Positions 23,791 to 31,665 of a stretch of 64,000 nt of DNA are shown one piece after another (the first letter of the stretch is position 1; the number at the start of each line of letters is the position of its first letter). The stretch covers positions 558,001 through 622,000 of the forward strand of contig NZ_CP034328.1 of assembly GCF_003940805.1 (NCBI RefSeq), in the 5' to 3' direction. A program made the translations under genes and the position numbers. Source of the stretch: Tabrizicola piscis. Lineage in GTDB: Bacteria > Pseudomonadota > Alphaproteobacteria > Rhodobacterales > Rhodobacteraceae. The notes under the pieces are model-generated. The model was not told the DNA's origin. It made no database searches and saw nothing but the letters and a program-made list of their open reading frames with translations.

Positions 23791-25196
23791 GGATCGTCGC
23801 CATTGATCAGGGCACCACCAGCACCCGTGCACTGGCGTTGAAGCCTGACGGCGGGCTGGAACCGATCCTGTCGCTTGCCCATGCCCAGACCACGCCTGCC
23901 CCCGGCCATGTCGAGCAGGACGCCGGAGAGCTGCTGACCAATGTGCTGCGCTGCCTTCAGGTGTCGGGCGCTGATGTGGTGGGCCTGTCCAATCAGGGCG
24001 AAAGCTGTCTGGCTTGGGATGCGCGGGACGGGCGGCCCCTGGGGCCTGTCATCTCATGGCAGGATGACCGGACGGCGGATGCGGTGGCCCAATTGGCGCA
24101 GGATGGTGCCGCGCCGCTGGTGATGGTACGGGCGGGGCTGCCGCTTGACCCGTATTTTTCCGCCTCGAAACTGGGGTGGATGCTGCGCAACCTGCCACGG
24201 GTGGCCGAGGCTGCCCGGCACGGCCACTTGCGCCTTGGCACCACGGATGCCTTTTTCCGCGACCGGCTGACCGGGCGGTTTGAAACCGATGTGGCGACCG
24301 CGTCACGCACGTCGCTGATGTCGCTGGCAACCGGGCGGTGGGACCCGGATCTTTGCGCGCTGTTCGGGGTGCCGATGGACGCCCTGCCCCGGATCACCCA
24401 GACTTCGGGCGATCTTGGCACCCTGCCGGGTGGGGCACGGCTTGCGGCGTCCATTGTCGATCAGCAGGCGGCGCTTTATGGCCATGGCTGCCGGCGGCCG
24501 GGGGAAACGAAGGTCACCTTCGGCACCGGGGCCTTTGCGCAATGCGTCACGGGCGGGCTGGTCGCGCCGGGCGCCTCGGGCGTCTTGCCGACCGTGGCCT
24601 GGCAGGCCGAGGGGGCACCGGTCACCTATGCGCTGGATGGCGGTGTCTATGCGGCGGCCAGCGCGGTGAACTGGGCGCGGGAGCTTGGGCTTTTCGCTGA
24701 CTATGCCGCGATTGCCAGCTTTCCCGGCGCGGCGATTGACCGGGGTCTGGCCTTCGTACCCGCCCTTGTCGGCCTTGGCTGCCCACATTGGAACCGGCAG
24801 GCGCGCGGGGCTTGGCTGGGCCTTGGGCTTGCCGATGGCAAGGGGGACCTGATGCAGGCCCTTCTGGAAGGCATCGCCCTGCGCACCGCCGAGGTTTTGG
24901 CGGCGATGGCCGGTCTGCAGCCGGTCGTGGGGCGGGTCTCCATCGACGGGGGGCTGTCGCAAAACCCCTATTTTACCGCTTTTCTGGCCGACACGCTGGG
25001 GCGCGATCTGTTTTTGTCGGACGAGGCGGAACTGACCGCCGCGGGCCTTGCCCGGATGGCCGCCGAGGCGGCTGGCCTGTCGGTGCCCGAGGTCTGGCCG
25101 GGCCGGGTCCTGACCGGGCGCCAGACCGGGGCCACGTCAGACCGCCTTGCCCGCTTTGCCAAGGCCCGGCGCGCGGTGGAAGGCTATGCGGGTTGA
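23787..25196 (+). CDS. FGGY-family carbohydrate kinase, glycerol-kinase-like
   Basis: 469 residues; GTG start overlapping the previous stop (GTGA). Glycerol-kinase features: VAIDQGTTSTRALAL, VEQDAGELL, SASKLGWMLRNLP with the substrate tyrosine two residues before, VDQQAALYGHGC with the catalytic Asp and Gln, FGTGAFAQC and GGLSQNPYF. Where glycerol kinases read NQRE it reads SNQGES: the glutamate is kept but the adjacent glycerol-binding arginine is a glycine. The enzyme may therefore phosphorylate another polyol, or glycerol weakly. Product would feed the dehydrogenase pair encoded just upstream. Confidence 0.87.
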   Translation: MRIVAIDQGTTSTRALALKPDGGLEPILSLAHAQTTPAPGHVEQDAGELLTNVLRCLQVSGADVVGLSNQGESCLAWDARDGRPLGPVISWQDDRTADAVAQLAQDGAAPLVMVRAGLPLDPYFSASKLGWMLRNLPRVAEAARHGHLRLGTTDAFFRDRLTGRFETDVATASRTSLMSLATGRWDPDLCALFGVPMDALPRITQTSGDLGTLPGGARLAASIVDQQAALYGHGCRRPGETKVTFGTGAFAQCVTGGLVAPGASGVLPTVAWQAEGAPVTYALDGGVYAAASAVNWARELGLFADYAAIASFPGAAIDRGLAFVPALVGLGCPHWNRQARGAWLGLGLADGKGDLMQALLEGIALRTAEVLAAMAGLQPVVGRVSIDGGLSQNPYFTAFLADTLGRDLFLSDEAELTAAGLARMAAEAAGLSVPEVWPGRVLTGRQTGATSDRLARFAKARRAVEGYAG

Positions 25197-25199
25197 GCC

Positions 25200-26864
25200 C
25201 TAGCGCCCGGCCTTCTGTGCCGCGGCCCGGATCTCGCCCAGGCTGGCGCGGGGGGTCAGGGCTTCGGCAGAGATTGCCAGATCAAGGACCGCACCGCTGG
25301 GCGAGGCGATGGCGCGGGCAAAGGCGGCGGGGAAATCTTCCGTCGTCTCCACCCGCTCGGCGTGGAAGCCATAGGCCTGCGCGAGTGCCACGAAGTCGGG
25401 GTTGACCATGTCGGTGCCCGAAACCCTGGCCGGAAACTCACGCTCCTGATGCGCGCGGATCGTGCCGTAGATGCCGTTGTTCAGGATCAGGATCACCGGC
25501 TGGGCATTCGCTTGCTTTGCCGTGGCCAGTTCCTGCGATGTCATCTGGAAATCGCCATCCCCGGCAAAGCAGACCACCAGCCGGTCCGGATGCGCGACCT
25601 TGGCGGCGATGGCAGCGGGCACGCCATAGCCCATCGCCCCCGACTGTGGTGCCAAGAGGCGCGACCGGGGACCGTATTGCAGGAACTTGTTCGGCCAGAC
25701 GGCAAAGTTGCCGGCCCCGTTCGTCACGATGGCATCGGCGGGCAGGACGTCTCGCAGATGCGCGGTGCAGACCCCCATGTCCACGGGCGAAGGCAAGGGC
25801 CCAAGCTGAAGCGAGGCCAGATAGTCGGCCCGCGCCGCTTCTCGCCACCCTGACCATGACCCTGTGACCGGGCGCAAGGCGGCGGCAAAGGCGTTTGGCC
25901 CGGCCTGCAGGCCAATCGCAGGGCGGTAGATCTTGCCAAGCTCGGCGTCGGAGGCATGGACGTGGATCAGCGTCTGTTTTGGCGTGGGTACGTCCAGCAG
26001 CGTGTAGCCATCCGTCGTCATCTCGCCAAAGCGCAAGTTCAGGGCGAGGATCACATCCGCCTCGCGGATCAGGCGCTTGACGTGGGGCGGCATGCCGACC
26101 CCCGCCTCGCCCGCGTAGACGGGGGAGTGATTGTCGAACTGATCCTGATAACGGAAGGCGGCGAGTGTCGGCAGGTCGGAGGCTTCGGCAAAGGCCTGCA
26201 GTGCTGTGCGACCGGCGGGCGTCCAGTTGCAGCCGCCAAGCATGAGGAGCGGGCGTTCGGCTGCGGCCAAGAGCGCCAGCGCCTTGGCAAGCGCGCCTGC
26301 TTCGGGCGCTGGTTCAGCGATCTGCAGCGGCGCGGTCAGCGGGGCCACATCGGACAGGCTGGTCAGCATATCCTCAGGCAGGGCCATCACAACCGGGCCG
26401 GGGCGACCGGACAGAGCAACCGTCCAGGCGCGGGACAGAAGTTCGGGGATCCGCTCGACCCGGTCCACCTCGACCACCCATTTCGCCATGGTGCCAAAGA
26501 CCGCGCGGTAGTCGAGTTCTTGAAACGCCTCACGACCGCGCATGTCAGTACCGACCTGACCCACGAACAGGATCATCGGCGCGGAATCCTGCATCGCTGT
26601 ATGCACGCCGATGGCAGCATTGGTCGCACCGGGGCCGCGCGTCACCATGCAGATGCCGGGACTGCCCGTCAGCTTGCCCCAGGCCGCCGCCATGAAGGCC
26701 GCTCCGCCTTCCTGCCGGCACAGCACATAGTCCAGCCGTCCAGCGGTGTCATGCAGCGCGTCGAGCACCGCGAGGTAGCTTTCCCCGGGCACGCCAAAGG
26801 CCTTGGTCGCCCCAAGGCCCAGCAGGCTTTGCACCAGGATCTGACCACCGTTGCGCATCATCAT
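25200..26864 (-). CDS. Thiamine pyrophosphate-dependent enzyme, acetolactate synthase large-subunit-like
   Basis: 554 residues with the three-domain ThDP fold. N-terminal pyrimidine domain with the catalytic glutamate in LCRQEGGAAFMA and the GPGATNA loop, central domain (about 195-330), and C-terminal diphosphate domain with GDGDFQMTSQELATAKQ...ILNNGIYG. It resembles biosynthetic acetolactate synthase but lacks an adjacent small subunit, so it may be a catabolic or decarboxylating relative. Start ATG 26864 has a GGAAGG site 7 nt upstream. It is convergent with the kinase with a 3-bp gap, so the pathway link is uncertain. Confidence 0.88.
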   Translation of the reverse strand: MMMRNGGQILVQSLLGLGATKAFGVPGESYLAVLDALHDTAGRLDYVLCRQEGGAAFMAAAWGKLTGSPGICMVTRGPGATNAAIGVHTAMQDSAPMILFVGQVGTDMRGREAFQELDYRAVFGTMAKWVVEVDRVERIPELLSRAWTVALSGRPGPVVMALPEDMLTSLSDVAPLTAPLQIAEPAPEAGALAKALALLAAAERPLLMLGGCNWTPAGRTALQAFAEASDLPTLAAFRYQDQFDNHSPVYAGEAGVGMPPHVKRLIREADVILALNLRFGEMTTDGYTLLDVPTPKQTLIHVHASDAELGKIYRPAIGLQAGPNAFAAALRPVTGSWSGWREAARADYLASLQLGPLPSPVDMGVCTAHLRDVLPADAIVTNGAGNFAVWPNKFLQYGPRSRLLAPQSGAMGYGVPAAIAAKVAHPDRLVVCFAGDGDFQMTSQELATAKQANAQPVILILNNGIYGTIRAHQEREFPARVSGTDMVNPDFVALAQAYGFHAERVETTEDFPAAFARAIASPSGAVLDLAISAEALTPRASLGEIRAAAQKAGR

Positions 26865-26954
26865 TCATTTGCCTTCCGTTGCCCTGCCCCGGCAATCTGC
26901 ATGGTTTTGCCGGGGACCGGAAGGGTGTGAGGCGCGAACCGGGCCGAAGGATCG

Positions 26955-27440
26955 TCAGGGGTTGGTCGTGGCCTCGGGTACGGGGGTGGCAGCTGCGGCG
27001 GCCATCTCTTCGATCTGGGCCTGAAGCGCTGCCGCCTGATCGGCCAGTGCCGCCCGCTCAGCCCCGACCGCGGCGAGCTGGTCTGAAAGCGCGGACTTTT
27101 CCCCTTCAAGCGCCGAAACCTGATCCGTGAGTGCCGCCTTGTCCGCCTCAAGCGTTGCGACCGTTCCGGTCAGTGCTGCGACCTGTTCGGTCAGCGCAGC
27201 CGTGTCGGATTGCACTGCCGTGGCGGCATCCGCCGCAGCCTTGACCGCGTCATCAACCTGGGCCTGCAGACGCGCGACTTCTTCCGTCAGGGTCGTCTTT
27301 TCCGCCTCAAGCGCTGTCACGGCGTCAGTCCGAGCGGTCAGGTCGGCTTGCAAGGCATTGCCTTGCTGGCTGCTTTGATAGGCGAAAAAGCCAAGGATGG
27401 CGACAGCCGCCACCAGAATGCCAAGGATCAGGTTTCGCAT
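26955..27440 (-). CDS. Membrane-anchored coiled-coil protein
   Basis: 161 residues. One N-terminal membrane helix (LILGILVAAVAILGFFAY) is followed by an almost uninterrupted coiled coil (about 28-145) made of repeats of the type LTEQVAAL, LEADKAALTDQVSALEGEK and SALSDQLAAVGAE, then a short alanine/proline tail. The anchor orientation puts the coil in the periplasm or cytoplasm; no other domain. It may be a structural or scaffold protein. The repeated 7- and 14-residue units suggest growth by internal duplication. Low-complexity composition makes family assignment unreliable. Confidence 0.72.
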   Translation of the reverse strand: MRNLILGILVAAVAILGFFAYQSSQQGNALQADLTARTDAVTALEAEKTTLTEEVARLQAQVDDAVKAAADAATAVQSDTAALTEQVAALTGTVATLEADKAALTDQVSALEGEKSALSDQLAAVGAERAALADQAAALQAQIEEMAAAAATPVPEATTNP

Positions 27441-27525
27441 CGTATCGCCCCTTCCGCTGCTTCAACGTCGGGCAAACCACATCACAACCCCCAGCATCGC
27501 ACAACCCTCTTGCCAACGGCGGCCG

Positions 27526-28128
27526 CTAGGCCGGATCGCCCTGACGGTTGCCCGCAGCATCCAGCCACCATGCCGACATCCGGGCCTCGGCACGCTGCCG
27601 GTCGTCATCCGTCGCAGGCGGCGGGACAAGGGTCCGGTAGCAGGTGACCCCGGCAATCGTCAGCTCGCCAAAGGCGTCATGGCCAAGGCGAGCCGTGAAA
27701 ACCTTGTTGATCAGAAAGGGGCTGAGCTCATCCGGGCGCGCGCAGTCGGGGTCGGCGATGATCTGGTCCAGGCGCAGGCGCTTTGCCTCCTCAGCCGCAA
27801 GGATGCGCGCCACGTCCGCCCGGAAGACGGGTTCGGTAGCGATATAGGCGTCCAGCGCGGGTACCGGTTTCAGGCCGGGCTTTTTCAGCTTCAGATGTCC
27901 CCCAAGATAAAGCGCCTTCAGCACGCGTGCCCCGATGGGCGAGGTCAGTTGGACCGAGGCATCGTGGAAGGCAAGGTCTCGATCCTCATCCGACAAGGGC
28001 AGGACGGCGGGCCGCCCTTCAACCACCGCCCGACGCAGGGCAGCAAGCGCGGGGGTGCGGTGGACATGGGGGATCAGGTCGATGACCGACAAAGCCGGTG
28101 TCATGCGCGCCCGGATGTCCCACAGCAT
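27526..28128 (-). CDS. Hypothetical protein, about 200 aa
   Basis: Not recognised. From ATG 28128 (MLWDIRARMTPALSV; AAGGGG about 9 nt upstream) it contains mixed alpha/beta sequence such as LTSPIGARVLKALYLGGHLKL, RADVARILAAEEAKRLRLDQI and HDAFGELTIAGVTCYRTLVPP. No signal peptide or membrane helix. The frame stays open upstream to a TTG at 28275 with protein-like composition and high GC at third positions, so the true protein may be up to 249 residues, which would place its start 9 bp from the divergent rsgA start. Confidence 0.6.
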   Translation of the reverse strand: MLWDIRARMTPALSVIDLIPHVHRTPALAALRRAVVEGRPAVLPLSDEDRDLAFHDASVQLTSPIGARVLKALYLGGHLKLKKPGLKPVPALDAYIATEPVFRADVARILAAEEAKRLRLDQIIADPDCARPDELSPFLINKVFTARLGHDAFGELTIAGVTCYRTLVPPPATDDDRQRAEARMSAWWLDAAGNRQGDPA

Positions 28129-28284
28129 TGTGCCCGCCCCTTCGTCGCGGCGGACCCAACTGCCCGCCGGGCGTGCATAGCGGGGTGGTGGTTGGGCGTC
28201 CAGCCGCGGCAGAAGGGGCGCGGCAACGGGCCTGCCCCGCAGGCAGGGCTTGCATTGGCGCGTGCGGACGCGCAATCAGGGCGC

Positions 28285-29319
28285 GTGACCGACGCAACCG
28301 ATCAGACCGTGCTGTCCCTTGCGGCCCTTGGCTGGACCGAGGCGCTTGGCGACCAGCTTGGCCCGGACGAAACCGGGCTGGACCGGATGCGGGTGGCCAC
28401 CGTTCACCGCGCCCGGATGACGGCCATGTCGGCGCAAGGCCCCGTGCGGCTGCTTCTGGCACCGCAGGCCAACACCGCCGACTATGCCGTTGGGGACTGG
28501 GTGCTCGTCGAGCCGGAAACCCATCGGCTGATCCGCAGGCTTGATCGGAACACCGTTCTGCAGCGGCGAACCGAAGGCGGGGGGGCACCGCAACTGATCG
28601 CGGCGAATGTGGACACGCTGTTCATCGTGACTTCGTGCAATGACGATCTGAACCCCGCACGGCTGGAACGCTATCTGGCCTTGGCGAACGAGGCCGGGAC
28701 AACCCCGGTGATCGTGCTGACCAAGGCGGATCAGGTGGAAGATCCCCAGCCCTTCGTGGACCGGGTGACGGGCCTGCAGCGCGATTTGCAGGTCGTGACG
28801 CTGAACGCCAAGGCCCCCGAGGCGGTGGAGGTGCTGGCACCGTGGTGCGGGCCGGGGCAGACGGTGGCGCTGGTCGGCTCGTCGGGTGTGGGGAAATCGT
28901 CGCTGCTGAACACGCTGGCCGACAAGGCCCCGGACGAAGCGCAGGCGACGGGCGACATCCGGGAAAGCGATGCCAAGGGTCGGCACACGACGACATCGCG
29001 GTCCTTGCACGCGATTGCCGGGGGCGGCTGGGTGATCGATACACCGGGCATCCGCACGCTGCATGTCAGCGACCTGTCGGTCGGGCTGGACGTGCTGTTC
29101 GCCGAAATTGCCGAACTTGCGCCGGACTGCCGGTTCCGCGACTGCACCCACGCGCATGAACCGGGCTGTGCGGTGCTGGCGGCGGTGGCTGCGGGCACGC
29201 TGGATCAGGCCCGGGTCGATCGGTGGCGCAAGCTTTGGGAAGAGAACCGGACCAATACGCCCGTCACCTCTGGCCCGCGGGGCAACAAGACGACACTGGC
29301 CCGCGGCAAGCGATACTGA
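28285..29319 (+). CDS. rsgA: Ribosome small-subunit-dependent GTPase A
   Basis: Assembly GTPase that checks late 30S maturation. 344 residues from GTG 28285. OB fold at the N terminus (about 40-110, ADYAVGDWVLV), circularly permuted GTPase domain with G4 TKAD first, then P-loop GSSGVGKSSLLN (about 200) and G3 DTPGIRTL, then the zinc knuckle CRFRDCTHAHEPGC. The in-frame open sequence continues far upstream, but the alignment to the family begins here and a CAGGG site lies just before the GTG. Confidence 0.95.
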   Translation: MTDATDQTVLSLAALGWTEALGDQLGPDETGLDRMRVATVHRARMTAMSAQGPVRLLLAPQANTADYAVGDWVLVEPETHRLIRRLDRNTVLQRRTEGGGAPQLIAANVDTLFIVTSCNDDLNPARLERYLALANEAGTTPVIVLTKADQVEDPQPFVDRVTGLQRDLQVVTLNAKAPEAVEVLAPWCGPGQTVALVGSSGVGKSSLLNTLADKAPDEAQATGDIRESDAKGRHTTTSRSLHAIAGGGWVIDTPGIRTLHVSDLSVGLDVLFAEIAELAPDCRFRDCTHAHEPGCAVLAAVAAGTLDQARVDRWRKLWEENRTNTPVTSGPRGNKTTLARGKRY

Positions 29320-29423
29320 CGCGCCGAAGGCCCTTGCCACCCGACGCTGGTTGGAACTTTCCCCGCCCCCATGAGTTGTGTTGTCGAGCCATGTCGCTCA
29401 AGGCAACAATGGGAGTCCGACCG

Positions 29424-29720
29424 ATGGACCACGCAATGCACACGCCGCTTGAAGCGGCCGAAATCAACGAAAGCAACCTGATCGACGCCGTCATCTATGG
29501 CCCGTTCGACGAAAAGATCGGGACGGTGTCACATGTTCACGGCATGGGGCCGACGACACAAGTGATCGTCGACGTGGGTGGCTTTCTGGGCATTGGCGCC
29601 AGGCCGGTGGCGCTGGACGCAAACCAGTTGAACTTCATGCGCGCCGAGGATGGCAGCGTTCACGCTGTCACCACCTGGACCAAGGACGAGGTCAAGGCCC
29701 TGCCCGAGCATCACCACTGA
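29424..29720 (+). CDS. PRC-barrel domain protein
   Basis: 98 residues. The sequence NLIDAVIYGPFDEKIGTVSHVHG is the PRC-barrel beta-sheet found in photosynthetic reaction-centre H subunits and in the RNA-processing protein RimM. Stand-alone forms such as this are common in this family of bacteria and of unknown role, often stress-linked. ATG 29424 is chosen for the GGGAG site 8 nt upstream; alternative in-frame ATGs lie at 29391 and 29409. The C terminus ends in four histidine-rich residues (LPEHHH). Confidence 0.82.
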   Translation: MDHAMHTPLEAAEINESNLIDAVIYGPFDEKIGTVSHVHGMGPTTQVIVDVGGFLGIGARPVALDANQLNFMRAEDGSVHAVTTWTKDEVKALPEHHH

Positions 29721-29780
29721 CCTTAGGGCAAATGACTTTGGCCTTATGACACAGAGCCATGAGCCCCGCACCCGACACGC

Positions 29781-29810
29781 CCGGGCGCCCTGCATTCTTT
29801 GGGCGCCCGG
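29781..29810 (+). terminator. GC-rich hairpin after the PRC-barrel gene
   Basis: A perfect 10-bp stem CCGGGCGCCC (29781-29790) / GGGCGCCCGG (29801-29810) with a 10-nt loop lies about 60 bp after the stop. No T-run follows, so termination would be Rho-assisted or partial. The next 159 bp (29811-29969) lead into mgtC and contain no convincing gene. Confidence 0.5.
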
Positions 29811-29969
29811 ATGGCTACCCGCTTCCCGTTGATCGTCGTGATGCGCTTGACCGCACCCTCTCCTCGGGTCATGTGATGGCTGATCTGGCCTGAAACTGCC
29901 CTCACCGGGCTTCGCGGCGGGTGCTCAGGGGTCACGACAGCTTCTTTCACCGCATCACGGGCATTCAGC

Positions 29970-30707
29970 ATGACATATGACAGCCTCATGGCCGCACTGC
30001 GCGACAGCGACGTGATGCTGCCCTTGCTTTACAGCCTCGGCGCCGGGGCGCTGGTCGGTCTGGAGCGTGAGTTTCAGGGCAAGCCCGCAGGCCTGCGCAC
30101 CCATACCCTTGTCTGCTTCGCCTCCGCGCTGATGACGCTGGTCGGCCTTCGGATGGACGAGTGGACCGCCCAGTTGCCACTGGGCACACAGATCGTGTCG
30201 GACATGGCCCGAATGCCGCATGCGATCCTGACCGGCATCGGGTTTCTGGGCGCTGGCGTGATTTTCCGCGAAGGTGCCACGGTGCAGGGTCTGACGACCG
30301 CAGCGTCGCTTTGGCTGACGGCGGCCTTGGGGATCGTCTTCGGCGCCGGACTGCTTGAACTTGGGGTGATCGGGACGGCGGTTGCGTTGACTGTTCTGGT
30401 CCTGCTGCGGCTGGTTCAGCGCGTGTTGCCGCCCAAGCCCGAACTTCGTGTCGAGATCGCCGTGAAGATCGACGACGGCTATGACGCGGCACAGCTTGCC
30501 TCCACGCTTGCCTCACAGGGGCTGCATATCGCGTCGATGTCGATCGAGGAAGATCGTGCCACAGGGCTGCGCCGCTACCGGATTCTGGCGTCCGAGACGA
30601 AAAGGCCGGTCGACGCTGCAGGCCTGATCCAGGCATTGCATAAGATCGGGGCGCTGCAAGAGGTGGCGATTTCGCCACTGGAGCATAACCCCGACGCTGG
30701 CCGCTGA
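29970..30707 (+). CDS. MgtC/SapB family membrane protein
   Basis: 245 residues. Four to five N-terminal helices carry the MgtC signature (LLYSLGAGALVGLEREFQ, GLRTHTLVC, AILTGIGFLGAGVIF, GLTTAASLWLTAALGI). A C-terminal ACT-like cytoplasmic domain (about 155-240; ELRVEIAVKIDDGYDAAQLA, LHIASMSIEED) is typical of the longer form. MgtC proteins modulate membrane energisation and survival at low magnesium; they are not magnesium transporters themselves. Convergent with the downstream LuxR gene. Confidence 0.9.
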   Translation: MTYDSLMAALRDSDVMLPLLYSLGAGALVGLEREFQGKPAGLRTHTLVCFASALMTLVGLRMDEWTAQLPLGTQIVSDMARMPHAILTGIGFLGAGVIFREGATVQGLTTAASLWLTAALGIVFGAGLLELGVIGTAVALTVLVLLRLVQRVLPPKPELRVEIAVKIDDGYDAAQLASTLASQGLHIASMSIEEDRATGLRRYRILASETKRPVDAAGLIQALHKIGALQEVAISPLEHNPDAGR

Positions 30708-30771
30708 CGCGGAAGGCACGGTCGTTGCGAGTTTTCCCGTTCCCATCGGGACAGTTGCTTCGCGCCCTTTG

Positions 30772-31590
30772 TCAGCCCGCCGGGTCCATCAATGTGCCGA
30801 GGAAACGCGAGAAGAGTTCACCCTGCGAGTTGATGTTCAGCTTGGCATAAATGTTGCGCCGATGGATGCGGACGGTGCCCGCCGCGATGCCCAGAACTTC
30901 CCCGGTCGATTCAGCTGAATGGCCTTTCAGGGTGAACTCGGCCACCTCGCGTTCGCGAGGTGTCAGGATGCCGTCGCCAAATCGCCCAAGCTCGTAAGCG
31001 ATGGCCCGCCGCTGCCGTCCGGCAACCGTTGGCTCGGCGGTCTTGCGAAACTGCCGTGACAGGCCGGCCCAGTGCCGCTTGGCGATGGCGGCCACAAAGG
31101 GAACGAGCGCCTGCAGCGCCGTATACTCCTTCTGCGTGAAGGGCTTTTCAGCCCGCATCAGGGACAGCACCAGAGATGCCTTTCCGGGCAGATCGACGAA
31201 ATAGGCGATCTCTTCGGCAAGGCCGGTCTGGGCATAGTAGTTGCGGTAGTATTCGCCCTGATAAAACCGGTCCGGCGCCAGATCGCGCAGGCGGTACAGG
31301 CCGGGGGCAACAGGCTGGGTGGCGGCCAGAAAGAACGGGTCGAGCAGATAGGGCCCCGCCTGATAATCGGTCACGAAGATCTTGCGCTTGCCGGGCGGAA
31401 AATCGTCGTAGACGTCCAGTGGCGGACTGGTGCCCTTGTAGCCGAACATGACGGTATAGGTGAACGGGGCCACATGCCGCAAAAGATCGGCCAAGGACCG
31501 GGGCAAGTCGGGACTGTCCAGCGCGGCCACGACCGCACCCGCCATCGGCCAGAGCGAGACACTCACCCGCGCGGTCCGATCTGCGAACAT
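30772..31590 (-). CDS. LuxR family transcriptional regulator
   Basis: 272 residues. A C-terminal GerE/LuxR helix-turn-helix (about 210-268; ILTPREREVAEFTLKGHSAE, VLGIAAGTVRIHRRNIYAKL) follows a long N-terminal domain with no receiver signature or recognisable autoinducer motif. The conserved glutamate of the HTH (E in REREV) is present. It lies 75 bp from, and divergent to, the polyamine-type ABC operon, so it is probably its regulator, responding to an amine or a downstream metabolite. Confidence 0.88.
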   Translation of the reverse strand: MFADRTARVSVSLWPMAGAVVAALDSPDLPRSLADLLRHVAPFTYTVMFGYKGTSPPLDVYDDFPPGKRKIFVTDYQAGPYLLDPFFLAATQPVAPGLYRLRDLAPDRFYQGEYYRNYYAQTGLAEEIAYFVDLPGKASLVLSLMRAEKPFTQKEYTALQALVPFVAAIAKRHWAGLSRQFRKTAEPTVAGRQRRAIAYELGRFGDGILTPREREVAEFTLKGHSAESTGEVLGIAAGTVRIHRRNIYAKLNINSQGELFSRFLGTLMDPAG

Positions 31591-31665
31591 ACCCTATTTG
31601 TGATATATACAGCCAAAGGGTCTTCTCCTACGCTTTTCCCAGTTTCATAGGATAGACGCGGCCCC

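Noticed and set aside
27397..28284. Long in-frame upstream extension of rsgA
   Set aside because: It is antisense to a plausible gene and contains no RsgA homology; the family N terminus begins near GTG 28285.
29744..29989. An 81-codon minus-strand frame in the mgtC leader
   Set aside because: It overlaps the mgtC start and the hairpin at 29781-29810, has no ribosome site and no known relatives by eye.
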